Shown here: positions 38,801 through 42,600 of the stretch, piece by piece | How the letters are laid out: each line of letters opens with the position of its first letter | How positions within the stretch are numbered: position 1 is the stretch's first letter | NCBI GenBank assembly: GCA_003485765.1 | Contig: DNHS01000051.1 | Span: 112,748-176,747 of the forward strand | Direction of reading: 5' to 3' | Length of the DNA: 64,000 nucleotides | Source of the DNA: Candidatus Omnitrophota bacterium | Lineage (GTDB): Bacteria; Omnitrophota; Gorgyraeia; Gorgyraeales; Gorgyraeaceae | Program-made: the position numbers and the translations under genes | Notes under the pieces: generated by a model | Database searches by the model: none | What the model saw: only the letters and a program-made list of their open reading frames with translations | Told to the model about the DNA's origin: nothing

Positions 38801-39434
38801 TATCTACTACGCCACTTGCTCCTTCTGAACATACTAAGTCTAAATTATAATTTTTAATTAGAGTTTCCAGGATGCCTGCCAGGTTAAGAGATGCTTCTGG
38901 GTTAGTGTGTAAATCCTGGATATGGATAATGGTTGCTTTGGAATTGGGTGAAGAGTAAGAATCTATTACTTTACCAAGAGTATCATTGATATATATATTA
39001 GCTATATCTTTTATATAAGAAGCTTTTAAAGCATTACTTAAATCTTTATGATATTTAGAGTCTAATGTATCTTTATTATTAGTTTTATGAGATAAAGCAT
39101 CTTTTATGTTATTCAGGCTAGATTCATTCTGGGAGCTTATGGCATCATAATCTACCTTTTTATTCTTAAATAGGCTTCGAGAGACGTATTGTTTATTTGG
39201 AACCAACTGGCTTCTAAAAGAGACTTCTGTTTCACTAGAATTTTCTTTTTCCTGTGTCTTTTTAAAAATGTTTTCAGAAATAAAATTTGCTATTTTAGGG
39301 ATAAAGCCAGGCGTAATACTCGACAAAGATATAGGCGAGAAATCCGTAGCCCACGATATATCATAGGCAAAAAAAGACACTATCAGAACTACTGATATTA
39401 TCTTAATCCATGTTTTATTCTGCCAGTCTAACAT
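14877..39434 (-). CDS. Giant multidomain membrane protein 1 (8185 aa)
   Basis: One uninterrupted frame of 8185 codons with a GGAG ribosome-binding site before the ATG. It opens with a hydrophobic anchor or signal-like helix (about residues 8-30). Domains in order: EreA/ChaN-like (about 160-600); Pro/Thr/Ala-rich linker with an inserted repeat (about 740-1000); membrane block (about 1000-1320 and again near 1590-1670); two 440-residue tandem beta repeats (about 1970-2854); further beta repeats (to about 4080); coiled coil (about 4100-4480); GH5-like hydrolase (about 4490-4825); membrane helix; GT2-like transferase with membrane helices (about 5390-6160); nucleotidyltransferase-like plus left-handed-helix-like tail (about 6470-7070); HIT/GalT-like (about 7290-7480); AroE-like (about 7840-8185). 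Fusing sugar-active enzymes with adhesin-like repeats suggests a cell-surface glycan role. No overall homologue is known to me. Confidence 0.9.
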   Translation of the reverse strand: MLDWQNKTWIKIISVVLIVSFFAYDISWATDFSPISLSSITPGFIPKIANFISENIFKKTQEKENSSETEVSFRSQLVPNKQYVSRSLFKNKKVDYDAISSQNESSLNNIKDALSHKTNNKDTLDSKYHKDLSNALKASYIKDIANIYINDTLGKVIDSYSSPNSKATIIHIQDLHTNPEASLNLAGILETLIKNYNLDLVCSEGASGVVDTSSVSSFPDTEVREKVAKVFINSGELTGEEYLSITKYPNLAIWGIEDKDTYFQNIIGFNKIMTFNQDALTFTNQTKVSLNKLKPKIYSKALLDIDSKEIEYEESRLDTTKYLEYLLSLNNDISLSNYKNINIFKESYEAEKTIDQSKIIKQSQEILSSLQSILKDKDNKAEIKSLSIKASLFKDKKISPFSFYSYLDELARRHLKEDINKYPALTQFVDYLTKINSLDSNKLFNEIEELTYDIKDLISDNPNQKLLTKSLRNIKFLGNFFNLKVSNEELEYYLKDEESFKVAFFESFLKENLQKYNIDSFIDFNPDLIDKNLPELESFYQIAHKRDLALFNNAIAEIEKRKAKTIALVAGGFHTNGITKFLKDNNYSYVVISPYSKTQIDEENYRDLLAGKRRPLSELLSGFNNTLRLVMGFAADPLFLAGLREELSRILLELKIPYEVGPLLSHRFIVALGLAAAVKGLKIPNANIEAMFPEKFRGHLVGDIVIKRDVAGNIFVSYEGQYVGMMNNGRIVSLAEANEGFEAATEVAVINSEREIELAYTTLTDTVDAETTSKASIAQADVIFSEAPAGVSELFATAEERIGKLAASISSTPVLMPVAGWDDGQIESAISRDVIVPLPVTALEVSVSTVTEVPVLFLAWDDTVVSTTAISDPPIARTTPSRSPAEARFGEPTLTAVVSGDEILASQVYVDITPPLPLILSPKGRGKGEGVSSEAATAAVPLTDEIPAPPIAAAELVLAQPAERKLHEQIVSTGADLHVETPTLTARIPSVKVAAPAMIEPETRTSNVPISYWRYLLTKGLLWSLPFVLLHLTGVLLSSYLLPLTVGIGDRFFEEIQGLVYPLPFLSGVALVNNLHLQSDFGLGFILSSLMVLSLVALSHLIGIHMSEVGIWRYGWRRMLRKVLEGFFLVLAGIFAANVFAKIPNLLPVSWQIFGNNYLQITNPFVLYQWLGFTEAISANVNAVDLIMVPLFQLVPDLLLTFFFLGVLIFGGVFRIGLWAAERDERRKQKKIEQKRPVSVQEMLSVQKELPSAQLELVATGRASAPLGTAIQTLVVIGILIYLPFGLIPSAIVAAIWGGFAIGDWIGLKRAGGKVKGVEAAKLSKSWTQLYQEMFHENVLDSLVARWAGVEDLNQIETDYHSENRTIKIFLKYWFWNNFIAETLAHIGTPFYAFIVALRKFIASFTPSQVVSINETIVRIVNMLMETKGFDTEDAAKEYLFELLGYEESDVFGKPGSLSTLRRIQFALEREGIDAIKRKSKKPGKDEDVELVGDGKALERLTKGLGKTVQTLLAIPLYMPKNFIWQPISPYVKYRWFRQNRLGLLTKDDVTRVIKGVATLERPDDIKERFWWWIDGSTNPVVIYMRNLWDNVGVIGFELIKFSLKFAIISQITGFIAPFIAPVILIILPIIGIGGITAVSAFAGIPIFGAPLFSFTFEIILDRLLTNIILNAWSIVPQRARQLEEEGLDHKLSDLPKIDGIDHKKISEFATLASYLEKIKASKSTKLTSDNIKAITERLHFYSKIQQALLITLLREAPVTEGTKTDIQVRAPPLPKSIVLWTEAIIYSIPVFEIWTFRTIYKGLGKLHGRSIFDPEAMVYVLETVFSAINSSLTFSSIKSTISYIFITGTVSQLGQTTLPMIEQQIFSKPIITPVITSITDIGNTLVEGAVKSDFANAIYHAFGGLQPTFELALLKPKADWIATLAPEQASKLLYKMSQQQPTQAAQILNLMNPEAAEIRYSRPPGHASMVPPVTTPATDIVQPPAPTTPPITVDGTTPKIDLENSQHIKLDANGNPVELKPDDVLVLNVTFLKDSPFAVAFNNIATNTRTGFYNPALNKVYTAGQTVQIEIPLSAFKVSRTDPALFFSSNKTMDELIIASFEGFPHDAIQINSQTIVSGAPSAPEVPVVGTTDRSEVIPFDPVGLPSDFTSLDIVNTIVKLEFDQVVLAEGITEGTTYVTLVAADGTESRAVSVNVSQYGLEVNGLTLDKFMTLDGTGIFTATYQPVGIIIGAMEGAGPEQRFTDNQGNTVNGTATASVTLKNPTITTKPTTTDLNFGTTGSSYRSGVIPFDPVGLPSDFTSLDIANTIVKLEFGQVLAEGTIYVTLVAADGTESRAVSVNVKNDGLEVNNLTLDRFKTLDGTGIFTNNNQIVGIRVGADPENPTTGQATGHITLNTPVITSLTLQSATVPPVTTPATDIVQPPAPTTPPITVDGITPKVDLANSLHIPFEYDSTTLQPGDFLVLEVQFLKEMPFAVAFNNTALDPDVRTGFYNPAKDKVYAAGQTVQIKIPVSLIQISKDNDNPFFPKSDMVMDELIIAGFFEGYPANSNTIRIIKQTIVKAPISAPEPTPTPGSTARSDIIYFDASRNPQNLTERNPLNTIVWLEFNKEGITEGTTYVTLVAADGTESKAVSVNVSPYGMTVNGLTLDKFMTEDGRIFTAAYQPVGIIIGAMKNAIPGNKQFTNNLGETVDGTATASVTLKNLIITDRTTTDLNFGDGSAQRSGVIPFNQVGLPSDFKNLDTLNTIVRLEFEKILKEGTFWVTLVAADGTESAAVRVNIINGGFVVTGLTLDGFKTKDGAEIFTANHNPVGIKVGADPDNSTTTGQATGHVRLKAPVIAPKTPQQATVPPVILPDVSLSVGTEPTGPVIGGDPLPLEPGPDGFVVDSQVYRQTLYGQVEYVDAGYRYWFEVSNDGSVYYLAQQERHNPDADIRIYKLEADVGHIFSAINGTQFIQVLRQTTPEIRVVRRPIGIGLQVGDTTPLPVEPVTDVGNNGLEYLAGSQVLWQKFNGKFVDASWEYWFATNSDSAYFMVRQGRYSWNDEIVQIFALPPGYPTNFTDMTAGQFKTIVAQQPLPQAVVEPPISVGVQPPGVEVGQPDASSVKLDRFERAMLSELTLNPILLSGNSGVYPDDAEFKQRWLDLNGVINSVRASLGTPEASSAGPAVQLSSGMQFQAQNTVFEIREGNGFWEVWDLRYRVGNQTPYANLVATIDGPDIDDITYLIPVYVEGGFAGTVYSSPTGAKYAEGTNEAGQYFTWEVTETAGGRVATLVRDFDTIADDGTKVRVRRFIAVTISDGLDGIPGNDDDVSSPAWVKDEIFIVKNGVWTFLYWADARGKHFGDEVTGAFSSAIIGDKSADGTLLSDVVHVYITKEGASRASLKLVYRQGFTAPGQSITPEFVASEVSDVEKDAEEGRAFRITYGKEKGGLTPVTESDITRSSLYKGQAGEILREVIGRVQFSIPDSYFVNNPDFWTANPALIPNDFDQDITGKDIILPYVEGIGYTGYTPVTNYQDATGTSYTFELDDLGVTHIYLTNSKTHHSLRPFREYQFAGDIDPSKITNIAKFLRDGLFVAVYSLDYKPTDGELLRVIVTDASTKVEVTRYFLDPVTETTYFVKGNILYVTPKGTLFASKEYHFTDTQLTTIFGATATDLEKAISEITNIKNALIAAGNSGVEIYELTYGDITNSGFVLVTKTLKGTTNTAEYYLDPVAETIYTHDINGNWLVTPKNAVEATHKVALTIKITDAGALDQLKDLGNIVEKYASSVRVGSEGLVSIEVTAGPKATWGKEGVDKRTIYRDEKGTTFVHDLDGNWLVTPKNAEDAARKIALPHGMAITDAGALAELNNPANIIETYAYELKVVHEDGSRVVLIRITPYINGVAQLTTLTYVVQDGLGKNIVSYKIIKEVFQIGSDLRTIYVTYGNELWAREEWLGQFSEEQVSLEQVTGIPTNDIKGIQTVSYEYFTLSNGRFLVFGTNYIPVLVPFSYEYKFYANAASNRNDPMITYISRAGSKEVFVTSSGTTKQWVGAFMNPEYMTGDPAHDINIGTGSGTTRQLASLVPLFEGQGQAVGGTTGQLAAPLFEGQGQQEPSLDSKAFESQVWLQQLNKDYQEIISKRDAVAMWTVSLDLQIGQLKPYLAIGTPDPALNNYYNNLVHQRALAQENLDQLNLALQDKRVEINKRTIVISDINEREEGVLSSLVQALKSQFRDVPENLISWISQDIQKYLNLEKTISDLKKSVDIALGNFERLSQTVEADKAVVVSLESDIEAELVNLNDPELLVLWSNMTNAQIELDMALANGVQSIETNIQSERNAAESKGISAVTEKYDAWWRLWGGGINPAAMNFDKRAQLDADIVAVKTQVRDAFAQAKTSEYNNLQAGNYADLQYTDPQKIIEAKRVLDAAQEALIAYTKGNHQDKIMESVIRAIEARKQLTNDTVALSVARSKYLIALESWARVQQELIEQKTLVLAKTAAYRAIYEEQVNFVYPTEESPYDLSEFVANSGANLPFTIAGYSWYGHGLGIWQNNPNGIGVHDGFSSNDGRLALEYAFDYLEANNIKNVRVFLFGDFRGGLVYDEQGLVTGFDDYVYQDMDVLMEVARAHNIKLIPVINDYLMADGASSEGGMKIGEHPEFITDPVHQRAFFENAIIPFLKRYGNDPTIYAWEGMNEPELAEAVAPNKIPSGKLISFITELNRIIHEAAPGSKVTLGALNRQTLVEYWKDVGLDIYQFHYYNRPEYPDLNVPVDSLNLDLPVIVGELDPHGAPTWLNMAYQNGYKGGFVWLYELEDDAVHYQAWLSENEGRITGSLTPDKPVFSQHKDIYGIMGNVNGISGFFISMGLAVLKALISTAIIVVLIRLFKKLKARRLNRSREDNEPALLSETSATPIESESALLHDDTDLEMLHVILGEFQAKIDKATKQIRPILDNSVKNDKTQGWTAAQKQAYTAQVIIDIVDSIIADPRFKSLPIQIIDRVPSEPVFPEPGRYPRNEVVFKNLIQTLEMARLEAEAVLQEIQRVQNSKTSKMRTFYIWKRNLLERAGNMSGSLRIVSDAFVEADAPKWTGVLPSSSRLNENTVVHETLDGGDIEPILLDVKRTLLEIKRVLYYAEVKHYREGLSMDRAFDKAHNDRTEVVKRRVRVNKFLGDNTALQPIRDRLGGLLVTVAIFSILLSLSIGIGLFDIGVKPLSGELISGPFFLMRFAGVLSYGYLFLTLLQKIYLFVSGLVPDYAKRISGQPGGRARVVWDDIIRGIPWAMVRERLGQINIEDTELMILDKLNDDERIARLQWQDSKISLPSEKALNRLKIETDIYFLVYFTILPRKDLLDAMPSLTMERLVQAGITHDSTTRTGIFNRDILSTLTPEDIEYLKKYKKLFLNIGIIKPAYTELEVIDGAVDNINSSGQREPKNQYPHMMALPVAGDPEAKIAAEWAKRVREGRAPSNLHVYTTPGVISEGLGSNQPGLAEKPNTKTTATNAMDAFADHNLKGDDVVDIYEIFDIEDDPNVTQPWIVSITFQRRMKLIGMLWQYMQTESGVVDYDRLRPDHIRKENPELYKEAIRAGIQFDLPRHLAEQYRDYTKLLSGYSGNSSIDQIRQSFNDIYPDEATFVQSEFEAQSIPAILQGILSLMPYEGTDAMSSVYPMDYRSWSLIKRGLVSHRAEISFPFGLMFGVLIGWLMAPLGVVWIIIGFFIASPIGFATAQWLIQMLRPRSNFVENHLINKNSPFPIDGTTNNFLAKHFREKGTKRGELQTALLSIREKVSELPISEHSVRNTKLVLSQFNNLRPMFSHDQYDVIEDADLGSKLRRWGLRVQMFDEFASETYEGGLPEISPPWNSPWVYQRSRWISMAPFAKLLKYPADFGMYIGSFIGMGIFGALFASREYIPLGIAGAVVGFVVGALVGRFIGWVYYQYAFRTGKLKLEDRENLLSQYGGVFNFYHIFTIISGTPSAFMTTFFFLSTILYGVSYYSPILTKLSIPGTDLINTLIPELFWFIPDTMTGFVLLLVPSIFVILLAIYSSRIGSNPDDETLVEKAIKNLENELKKARAKDNKALVAFIENKIRTVREGRLLFGIAKVGPLRYMRIHLLLLSFLMPLYYLSMIPSAILTLRQHLGGLDSFWARTTSRGVQPGMPALKKMWFFIWQQVTLMYSILLIPVLVISTLVYEAYRQTRYSNDLYNGASSAMEGYRQLGYPATQLISQPHWGAILLVSLGLLALGAWTLLRVRRNNQFMRTTSSAPPPSVQPHSPAFQARLGALLLVLSGMAVGMKVYLEGVAGELPMLIDIVFNIGWIGTLGFGVGVIVWGIVEAAKIWKRKKVVEIEGADEVLEETVQAVLNSDSALKTEWSNDSNNKVRLATSKDELGLFQAGVRRGNEIIIHPAYAVDISVVAEELSHWRADPSHAPPLTLQTIFSWLWYHTIGFIVREIAARHTAFSIKQKLSVFTQKVATRRRNIELMHSLLDPDKPFAGYDVYIIGSSTEDEAEYKQRSFNQLFKGVKTVNDRDVIVLSVAIGTATTAGQVIGVGEMWRQAEQLYDRRGLGELRAEVRDGKVKIGMFADAGMASRFSPLTQGLGNARGRQKMAGSIKTRSGDLMDTELINDVVLNSSHFATTNPGTRVDVFWTSQMIAGTVPHNALKRTDAPFTKFLVAMNRSDINPKEIHDFGTAAVTNDGAIVDFYGNKRFAKPIKIGDNVRYVRIDQLPKVLNRDGEDPAMLLVKLGLEKNLEEAKAKLAQLETLLSHEGTVAYDFGSFSIDNEMWFSLLEYWKMRGVFKEVEKGSDLEKEGKARDFDPHFVQPLVALIEGLKGLDIENEFRNLPQENRQDILRQHAIKLGSKLPLHIREKLGAKAVDGELGEFGYEVIEYYLLNRDNPRIFPKEGAPVVGSIDLGEGAQWVTFRGARDILNERLDLLADLSGEIATVESSGELNHRKAVLTEKLRAEELRMMHGLGLEKGALVRFQTPTGREVVLTADEVREGTTVEGVYIKNAIVSGHTILWPGSSIVNSVVHNTVGLIKAEYSYIVDTTAMKLQAEKSIVHKVIWDKEIKATEAIIADVFHEGLQDEDFPSGHVRIEVPIGYDPKSKAKGDKVAKTVGERYTLQELREIDWNTFMDIELEAKMRQEIMIKMEASFKGKPTVVKQAFIDFAGSGPVSSYLHDTLISLADNLPEELSYFSVREAANIQAVNNKLPEEEYYTLYSLIESILPIDRYNLRDDMSLAEKIEEGLERVKNARWIDGTPVINYELKIERTPFELSNGASAELIAVLPRLEYVRKARAEEKVLAVSSDLPVLPEAPKDVRGLHGTESTEDCILCTKLSHQILFIVELDGEEYYVIANINPYAEDHILLVSKKNYSQCLVGNNANLLEATHFFMERLGPEWEGFDNSAESGASRYHFHSQFKKGRSPIWSNIERGSVNVVEDAVSDTSVSVTTGYLSGWPVNTRSFASKDIVGISERERIDLEDMVGKNMPYNRVFVVDADGNHRVLLCPRTEKWKIFSFYPGTETGIGFGASELSGYVTISESDANDYLKADLSRTAKEYERVLREEASNQDWRSPGIQHRNAQDFKEDLKGILKDQKDLAGMGEMIDTGETLEGKPGDPVIGVRFGLDHDKGEIEERRLELHPLLVENLPKMAADERYKIILQALLRKEYGHFTEWEYNKLLPLAFLMQQYKANPDDAEFARKLAELQLAYEAPKYQILYDYLVKNLGNGDASSAIEVLNEMIASEGNEFLRDMLKGLMTFMVNAGEQGININMAAARDLAQGAGVVAEAINKVLEDVNFEKEVASIVDLEALLAMTKEAMIGKEKVTERELLLGATVPIGNKKESEQALITTVRAFEEDLVVTARRLGYADRLNSDTKFMLHIGKGLDIGKPGGSTTHELFNSVFKELGLNIVYLPYEVAGDDLAGWKEVMAMFLSSNKFVGFDTGESFKYLVAEHLSKIQRTGGAEGTGFDFVYKDGEGGILGGNEGGNAWVRWYESEVGLLQNKRVTILGGAGATGSAIAFSMLEQGASSISITDLDVERGRAVAARLKQKFPDADINFYAVTPDDQALLYRTLERSDIVVNTTGVGKKDPSESPLSDSLHAAMKKGTIAVDLNYRPEPVNAFLTKSSEHGAAIYNGTGLLIAVNAIAVARAIAKEEGDFNRVYDQASGIIRDYILREKGLISGELSGHSGIGTAIRSSL
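14880..15990 (-). other. Domain: shikimate dehydrogenase-like Rossmann fold (C-terminus of giant protein 1)
   Basis: The nucleotide-binding loop ILGGAGATGSAIAFSMLEQG and the following ITDLDVERG match AroE-type NADP domains. Later segments VNTTGVGKK, DLNYRPEPVNAFL and NGTGLLIAVNAIA match the AroE C-terminal core. The substrate half is recognisable (HELFNSVFKELGLNIVYLPYEV), but the place of the catalytic Asp in the usual NTDG is NEGG, and the S-x-S substrate motif is not kept. The fold is well supported, but shikimate activity is doubtful. Confidence 0.8.
17000..17560 (-). other. Domain: HIT/GalT-like nucleotidyl-transferase or phosphorylase
   Basis: A CILC metal-binding-like pair (near 17490), the strand NINPYAEDHILLV and the catalytic-type motif RYHFHSQF (17231-17256, HxHxQ) are the landmarks of the HIT superfamily GalT/ATP-adenylyltransferase branch. 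The following segment (YNRVFVVDADGN, VLLCPRTEKW) resembles the second half of such enzymes. The histidine motif is intact, so activity is plausible. The substrate is unknown. Confidence 0.72.
18180..20040 (-). other. Domain: sugar nucleotidyltransferase-like with left-handed-helix-like tail
   Basis: The segment FADAGMASRFSPLTQG (near 19700-19750) resembles the G-x-x-x-R-x-x-P-L-T nucleotide loop of sugar-1-phosphate nucleotidyltransferases, and DFGSFSIDNEMWF fits their later core. The tail GVYIKNAIVSGHTILWPGSS followed by IVNSVVHNTVG has the hexapeptide-like rhythm of left-handed beta helices often fused to such enzymes. The loop deviates from the standard glycine pattern, so activity is uncertain. 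Confidence 0.6.
20960..23260 (-). other. Domain: GT2-like glycosyltransferase embedded in membrane helices
   Basis: Motifs occur in GT2 order: KTTATNAMDAF and YEIFDIEDDPN (like the usual YDAEDRP, near 22900-22990), then PIDGTTNNFLAKHFREKG (near 22160-22240), EDADLGSKLRRWGLRV (near 21990-22040) and the QRSRW motif (21887-21906) of processive GT2 enzymes. Between the donor-site and acceptor-site parts lies an insertion of several hundred residues containing two membrane helices (near 22310-22440). More membrane helices follow at 20960-21870. Confidence 0.78.
24960..25960 (-). other. Domain: GH5-like glycoside hydrolase
   Basis: A TIM-barrel-like sequence with NVRVFLFGDFRGG, the acid/base segment YAWEGMNEPELAE (Glu about 4675, codon 25410-25412) and the nucleophile segment VIVGELDPHG (Glu about 4764, codon 25143-25145). 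The NEP and GE pair, about 90 residues apart, is the GH5/mannanase-type arrangement. Both catalytic glutamates are present. It is preceded by a coiled coil and followed by a membrane helix (24830-24940). Confidence 0.82.
26000..27150 (-). other. Long coiled-coil segment of giant protein 1
   Basis: About 380 residues of charged helices with many Q, E, K, L and A in heptad-like order (for example LNLALQDKRVEINKR and LEKTISDLKKSVDIAL). It separates the beta-repeat part from the GH5-like domain and probably works as a rigid spacer or oligomerisation stalk. The sequence alone does not suggest an enzymatic role. Confidence 0.6.
27159..27269 (-). repeat. Two-copy direct repeat encoding TTxQLA...PLFEGQGQ
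   Basis: The segment beginning gcccttgaccttcgaacag occurs at 27159 and again at 27218, each followed by a matching ggccaattgt...agttgtacc, a period of about 60 bp. The second copy has a small in-frame insertion. It encodes a Gly/Gln-rich hinge before the coiled coil. Confidence 0.8.
27940..28640 (-). repeat. Three imperfect beta repeats ending NGNWLVTPKNA
   Basis: The pattern [YR]YxLDPVxET-x-Y...LxVTPKxA occurs near 28530-28612, 28226-28310 and 27952-28036. The last two share almost identical DNA around GNWLVTPKNA and are about 272 bp apart. These look like surface beta modules that arose by internal duplication. Confidence 0.7.
30874..33525 (-). repeat. Two tandem 1320-bp (440-residue) repeats with nested duplication
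   Basis: The anchor VPPVTTPATDIVQPP occurs at about 33525 and 32205, and the shortened VPPVILPD at about 30885, each step being 1320 bp. Inside each unit the block IPFDPVGLPSDF...VTLVAADGTESRAVSVNV...LTLDKF occurs twice (the second unit has diverged more). The DNA around ACPPAPTTPP-type linkers is identical over more than 60 bp between copies, so part of the duplication is recent. The fold looks like CARDB or fibronectin-like beta domains, not identified further. Confidence 0.85.
35500..36430 (-). other. First membrane block of giant protein 1
   Basis: Several hydrophobic helices in a row, for example LLWSLPFVLLHLTGVLLSSY, LGFILSSLMVLSLVALSHLI, LEGFFLVLAGIFAANVF and LLLTFFFLGVLIFGGVF, followed by a charged ERRKQKKIEQKR stretch and another helix near 35540-35640. 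They would anchor the protein in the inner membrane. Confidence 0.75.
36643..36695. repeat. GC-rich interspersed palindromic repeat inserted in frame
   Basis: A roughly 50-bp palindromic element with cctctccccttt and ggggagagg arms and an outer ccccctcaccc part. It is translated as LILSPKGRGKGEG inside an otherwise Ala/Pro/Val-rich linker. From general knowledge, SPKGRG-type translations mark a widespread non-coding repeat family, so this is probably an insertion that kept the frame. Confidence 0.7.
37640..38950 (-). other. Domain: EreA/ChaN/TraB-like (N-terminal part of giant protein 1)
   Basis: It opens with IIHIQDLHTNPEAS and LVCSEGASG and ends with IALVAGGFHTNGI. The His, Glu and Gly-x-x-His placement is that of the erythromycin-esterase/ChaN/Tiki/TraB superfamily, some members of which are proteases or haem-binding proteins. 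About 440 residues. Function unknown. Confidence 0.55.
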
Positions 39435-39506
39435 CGGCTTTTCTCCATATCATTAACCACTTAACACTAATAAAGTCCAAGGCATGTCTCTATGCCCCAG
39501 ATATAT

Positions 39507-39538
39507 AAAAAACCAGGTCTTTTTTAAATTTGACCTGG
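39507..39538 (-). terminator. Intrinsic terminator in the leader of giant gene 1 / end of giant gene 2
   Basis: On the minus strand CCAGGTC (39532-39538) pairs with GACCTGG (39513-39519), followed by six T. It could end the giant gene 2 transcript. A second GGACCT lies just upstream on the minus strand (39558-39563) and can pair with the same AGGTC, so the hairpin may instead be a switchable attenuator. Confidence 0.72.
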
Positions 39539-39626
39539 CTTATTTTCACTGCTATCGAGGTCCCCATGGCAAATCTCCCTCTATTAAGTTTAAAATATTA
39601 TAAAGACTTTTTAAATATCTATTATA

Positions 39627-39655
39627 AGTATACCCCATACTCCCTCCTTTGTCAA
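39627..39655 (-). promoter_or_regulatory. Consensus promoter upstream of giant gene 1
   Basis: Minus strand TTGACA (39650-39655), 17-bp spacer, TATACT (39627-39632), 34 bp past the giant gene 2 stop. The predicted start near 39620 gives a leader of about 185 nt containing the terminator. A small GGCAT...ATGCC hairpin (39481-39496) follows, and GGAG precedes the ATG. Confidence 0.75.
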
Positions 39656-39688
39656 TAGTTCTTATCTTTTATTTCTCCTCCAAGTTTA

Positions 39689-42600
39689 TTACACGCCTGT
39701 AAGCGCATCTTTTAAAGCCTGACTATCTTTTGGAACATTTCTAATTACTGTAAAACCATTGAATATCTCTGCGCCTTCTAGGGCAGCATCATACTGTTTT
39801 AATGCTACGTCTCTTAAGAGCCTTATGCGCACATCTTCTTTTATTTTCAAATCTAATCCTGCTTCTGCTAAAGCCGCTTCTAAATCTTCTATGTTTGTAT
39901 CAGGTCTTGCAACCACGACTAAAATAGTATTAGGTTCTTTTCTCAAGTATTGTTCCTTAAATCCATCTAGATTATTACGCACTTCTTTGCCGTCAAATAA
40001 TACTATATCTAAGCGAAGAGAGCCGCCAAATGTATGTTGATTTGCTGTTCTTATAGATGTAGCAATACTTCCTTTACCTGTAATTAAATCCTGAGCTGAA
40101 GCATATGTAATTCCATCTTGTTCTACATTCTCCATAAACTTAGCAAGCTGTATAAGCGTATCGCCTAATAGCATTTCGTCATTATCCAGCGCTTTTTTGC
40201 TCAGTTCTCTAATCTTCTCGACTGTTACGCCATTAGTTGTCAGATAAGTATATAACTGAGCATAACCTTGCGCTTCATAGTAAAGCTGGGCGCTGGCATA
40301 AGCTTTAGCCAATGCTTTAAGCCTATCTGGATCAGGATGTTCTTTCTTGCTTTCTTTTTCATAAGCTCTCTTTAGATTAGTTAGTAATCTTAAATTCTTA
40401 CGGCCTTCTTCGGTACGGCTTTCATTGTTTATAATCTCAAAAATCTTGGCTTCCTGCCCTACTATACCTGTGGCAATATACTCATAGATTTTTCCATCTA
40501 CTGGATCTGCTGGATCATCCATATGATAGGCAAGACTATCCATTAAAGGCCCGTGAAGAGATATGCCAGCTCCTGTAATTTCTCCATTTTCATTAATAGT
40601 AAAATTAGACTGAGCTGCAGGAACGCCATAACCAGCATCATTATTTAATGTCGCTATTTTTGATAAACGGGCTAATCCTTGCTGGCCTTTAAATAGCCTT
40701 TCAAGGATACGTTGAAACTCAGTCCCCTTGCTTCTTTTTATTTGTCTATTATAACTCCTTACTTCACCTATAACTGCCAGAGGAGCCAATATAAAATAAA
40801 AGCTGTGGACTAATGTTTCATCAACCCATTTGGGTAACCTAAGCGGCTCAAGTAAACTATGCGCCATGCCGATCATGCGCTGCCCCAGAACTAGAGAATT
40901 TAGCTCATCCTCAACTGTCATATCTCCGCCGAGCTGTCCCTTAAATTTAAACTGCTGCTGGAATCCCCAGTAACCAATCACAACTATAATGCCTGCGCCT
41001 ATAAATGGCGCAAAGCCGCCTATACTAGCCGCAATAATACCAATAATCCAAAATAAAGGTATAGTAGAAAACACTCCTATAGCGCGCGTGGCGCGGTCAA
41101 GATGGCGCTCTTCTGGCTTTGGCGCAACTGGCGCTGTTGAAGTTGGAACAACTCGCGGCTTTAACTTGATTTCTATGGCTTTTGCAATAGTTGTTTTAAA
41201 TGCGCTTAATTTTGCTATCTCAGTTTCATCTTTAGTATTCTGTAGTAAATATTCAATAAGTATCAATAATACTCCATACTTGCCAGCTTCTCCTGCTGGA
41301 ACAGATAATGCTTCAAGGATAATTAACATACCTGAATGTTCTTTTTTCTTTGCCCATTCTGTTGCTTTAGATATCGCTCTACTAGAATCATTCTCATTAT
41401 AATTACTAAAATATACTTTAAGATATTCTTCTATATACTTCAAGACTACTGGATGAGAATGTGGAATATTTTGCGTTCTTATTACTTTTCCATCTATTTT
41501 TATCTCTAAATGCCAATCATACTTCTTTATGAGTCTTGTAAGATACTCTTTAAATGAGTCTACCTTACGATCAATCATTGTCTTACCATGTTTATCTTTG
41601 CGATCATCTAACATAGCTTTTGCAGCTCTAGCCATTTCAGCTTCAGTTTCTTTCTGTGGTATAATATCACTATAAAACAACGCGATTTGGCCCATCATAA
41701 AGGCAATGTTAGCTAATATAAAAGCCATATCTATCTGGTCTAAATTAACAGCAGTATTTGCTGAGCCAAGAAGCACTCCGCCCATCATTAAGAACATAAA
41801 TTTCTTCCACATAGGGGTAGCGTTTATATCCATGCGCGCTAGTTTTGCGATAGCATATGCTATGGTCATAAGAGCAACAACCATCCAGTTGATATATAAT
41901 CTTACAGCCATTTGGCTCTCAGGAGAGCTTGCAGCAGCTGCTATTCCTGGAATCAGTGTTATAACGTTGACTAATATAATAGCAAACCCAATCTTAACAA
42001 ATACTCTAACAGGCACTGGTAACCTTGCATATATATTAAATAAAGGTATATTCTTTAAGGATTCAGTCTTTCCTGCTAAAGCTTTTTCAAAAACAAGTAG
42101 TAATTGATAAGAAAGGGCTATTGTATATATCTCAGAAGGCAGCCATGTCATGCCAAAAAGCATAGCGCCTGCTAAGGTAGCAACTGATGTAACAATAGTT
42201 GTGATAAGCATAGGTGAAATTGCCTTAAATATTCTTATAAAGGTATGCTTAAACGGCTCTTTGTAGCCTTTTGGCTCCCCTGTAATAACCGGCTTTTCGC
42301 TTGTATCTACAGTAACCATAGCTGGTGCTGGTATAATTGGTGCTTCAGCAGCTGGCTGCGGCTGAACTTTTCTATATTTCCACATGGGCGCAATTGAATT
42401 TATAACGCTATAAGCTATTTTTACAGGCGTCATAATAGCATTGATTACCAGGCTCTTTATATTGCCGCTTTTTATCTCTGAAATAATGCCTATTATTGAA
42501 AGCGTAACAACAGTTACGAATGGATACAGGTTCTGGCTAAGCGCAAGATCAGGATTAATAGCCCTAATCACATCGCCAGCTGGGCTAAAGCTTGATATCG

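Noticed and set aside
39540..39600. Known riboswitch (c-di-GMP, fluoride, SAM types) in the giant gene 1 leader
   Set aside because: No conserved core of these classes could be recognised; only the alternative pairing is supported.
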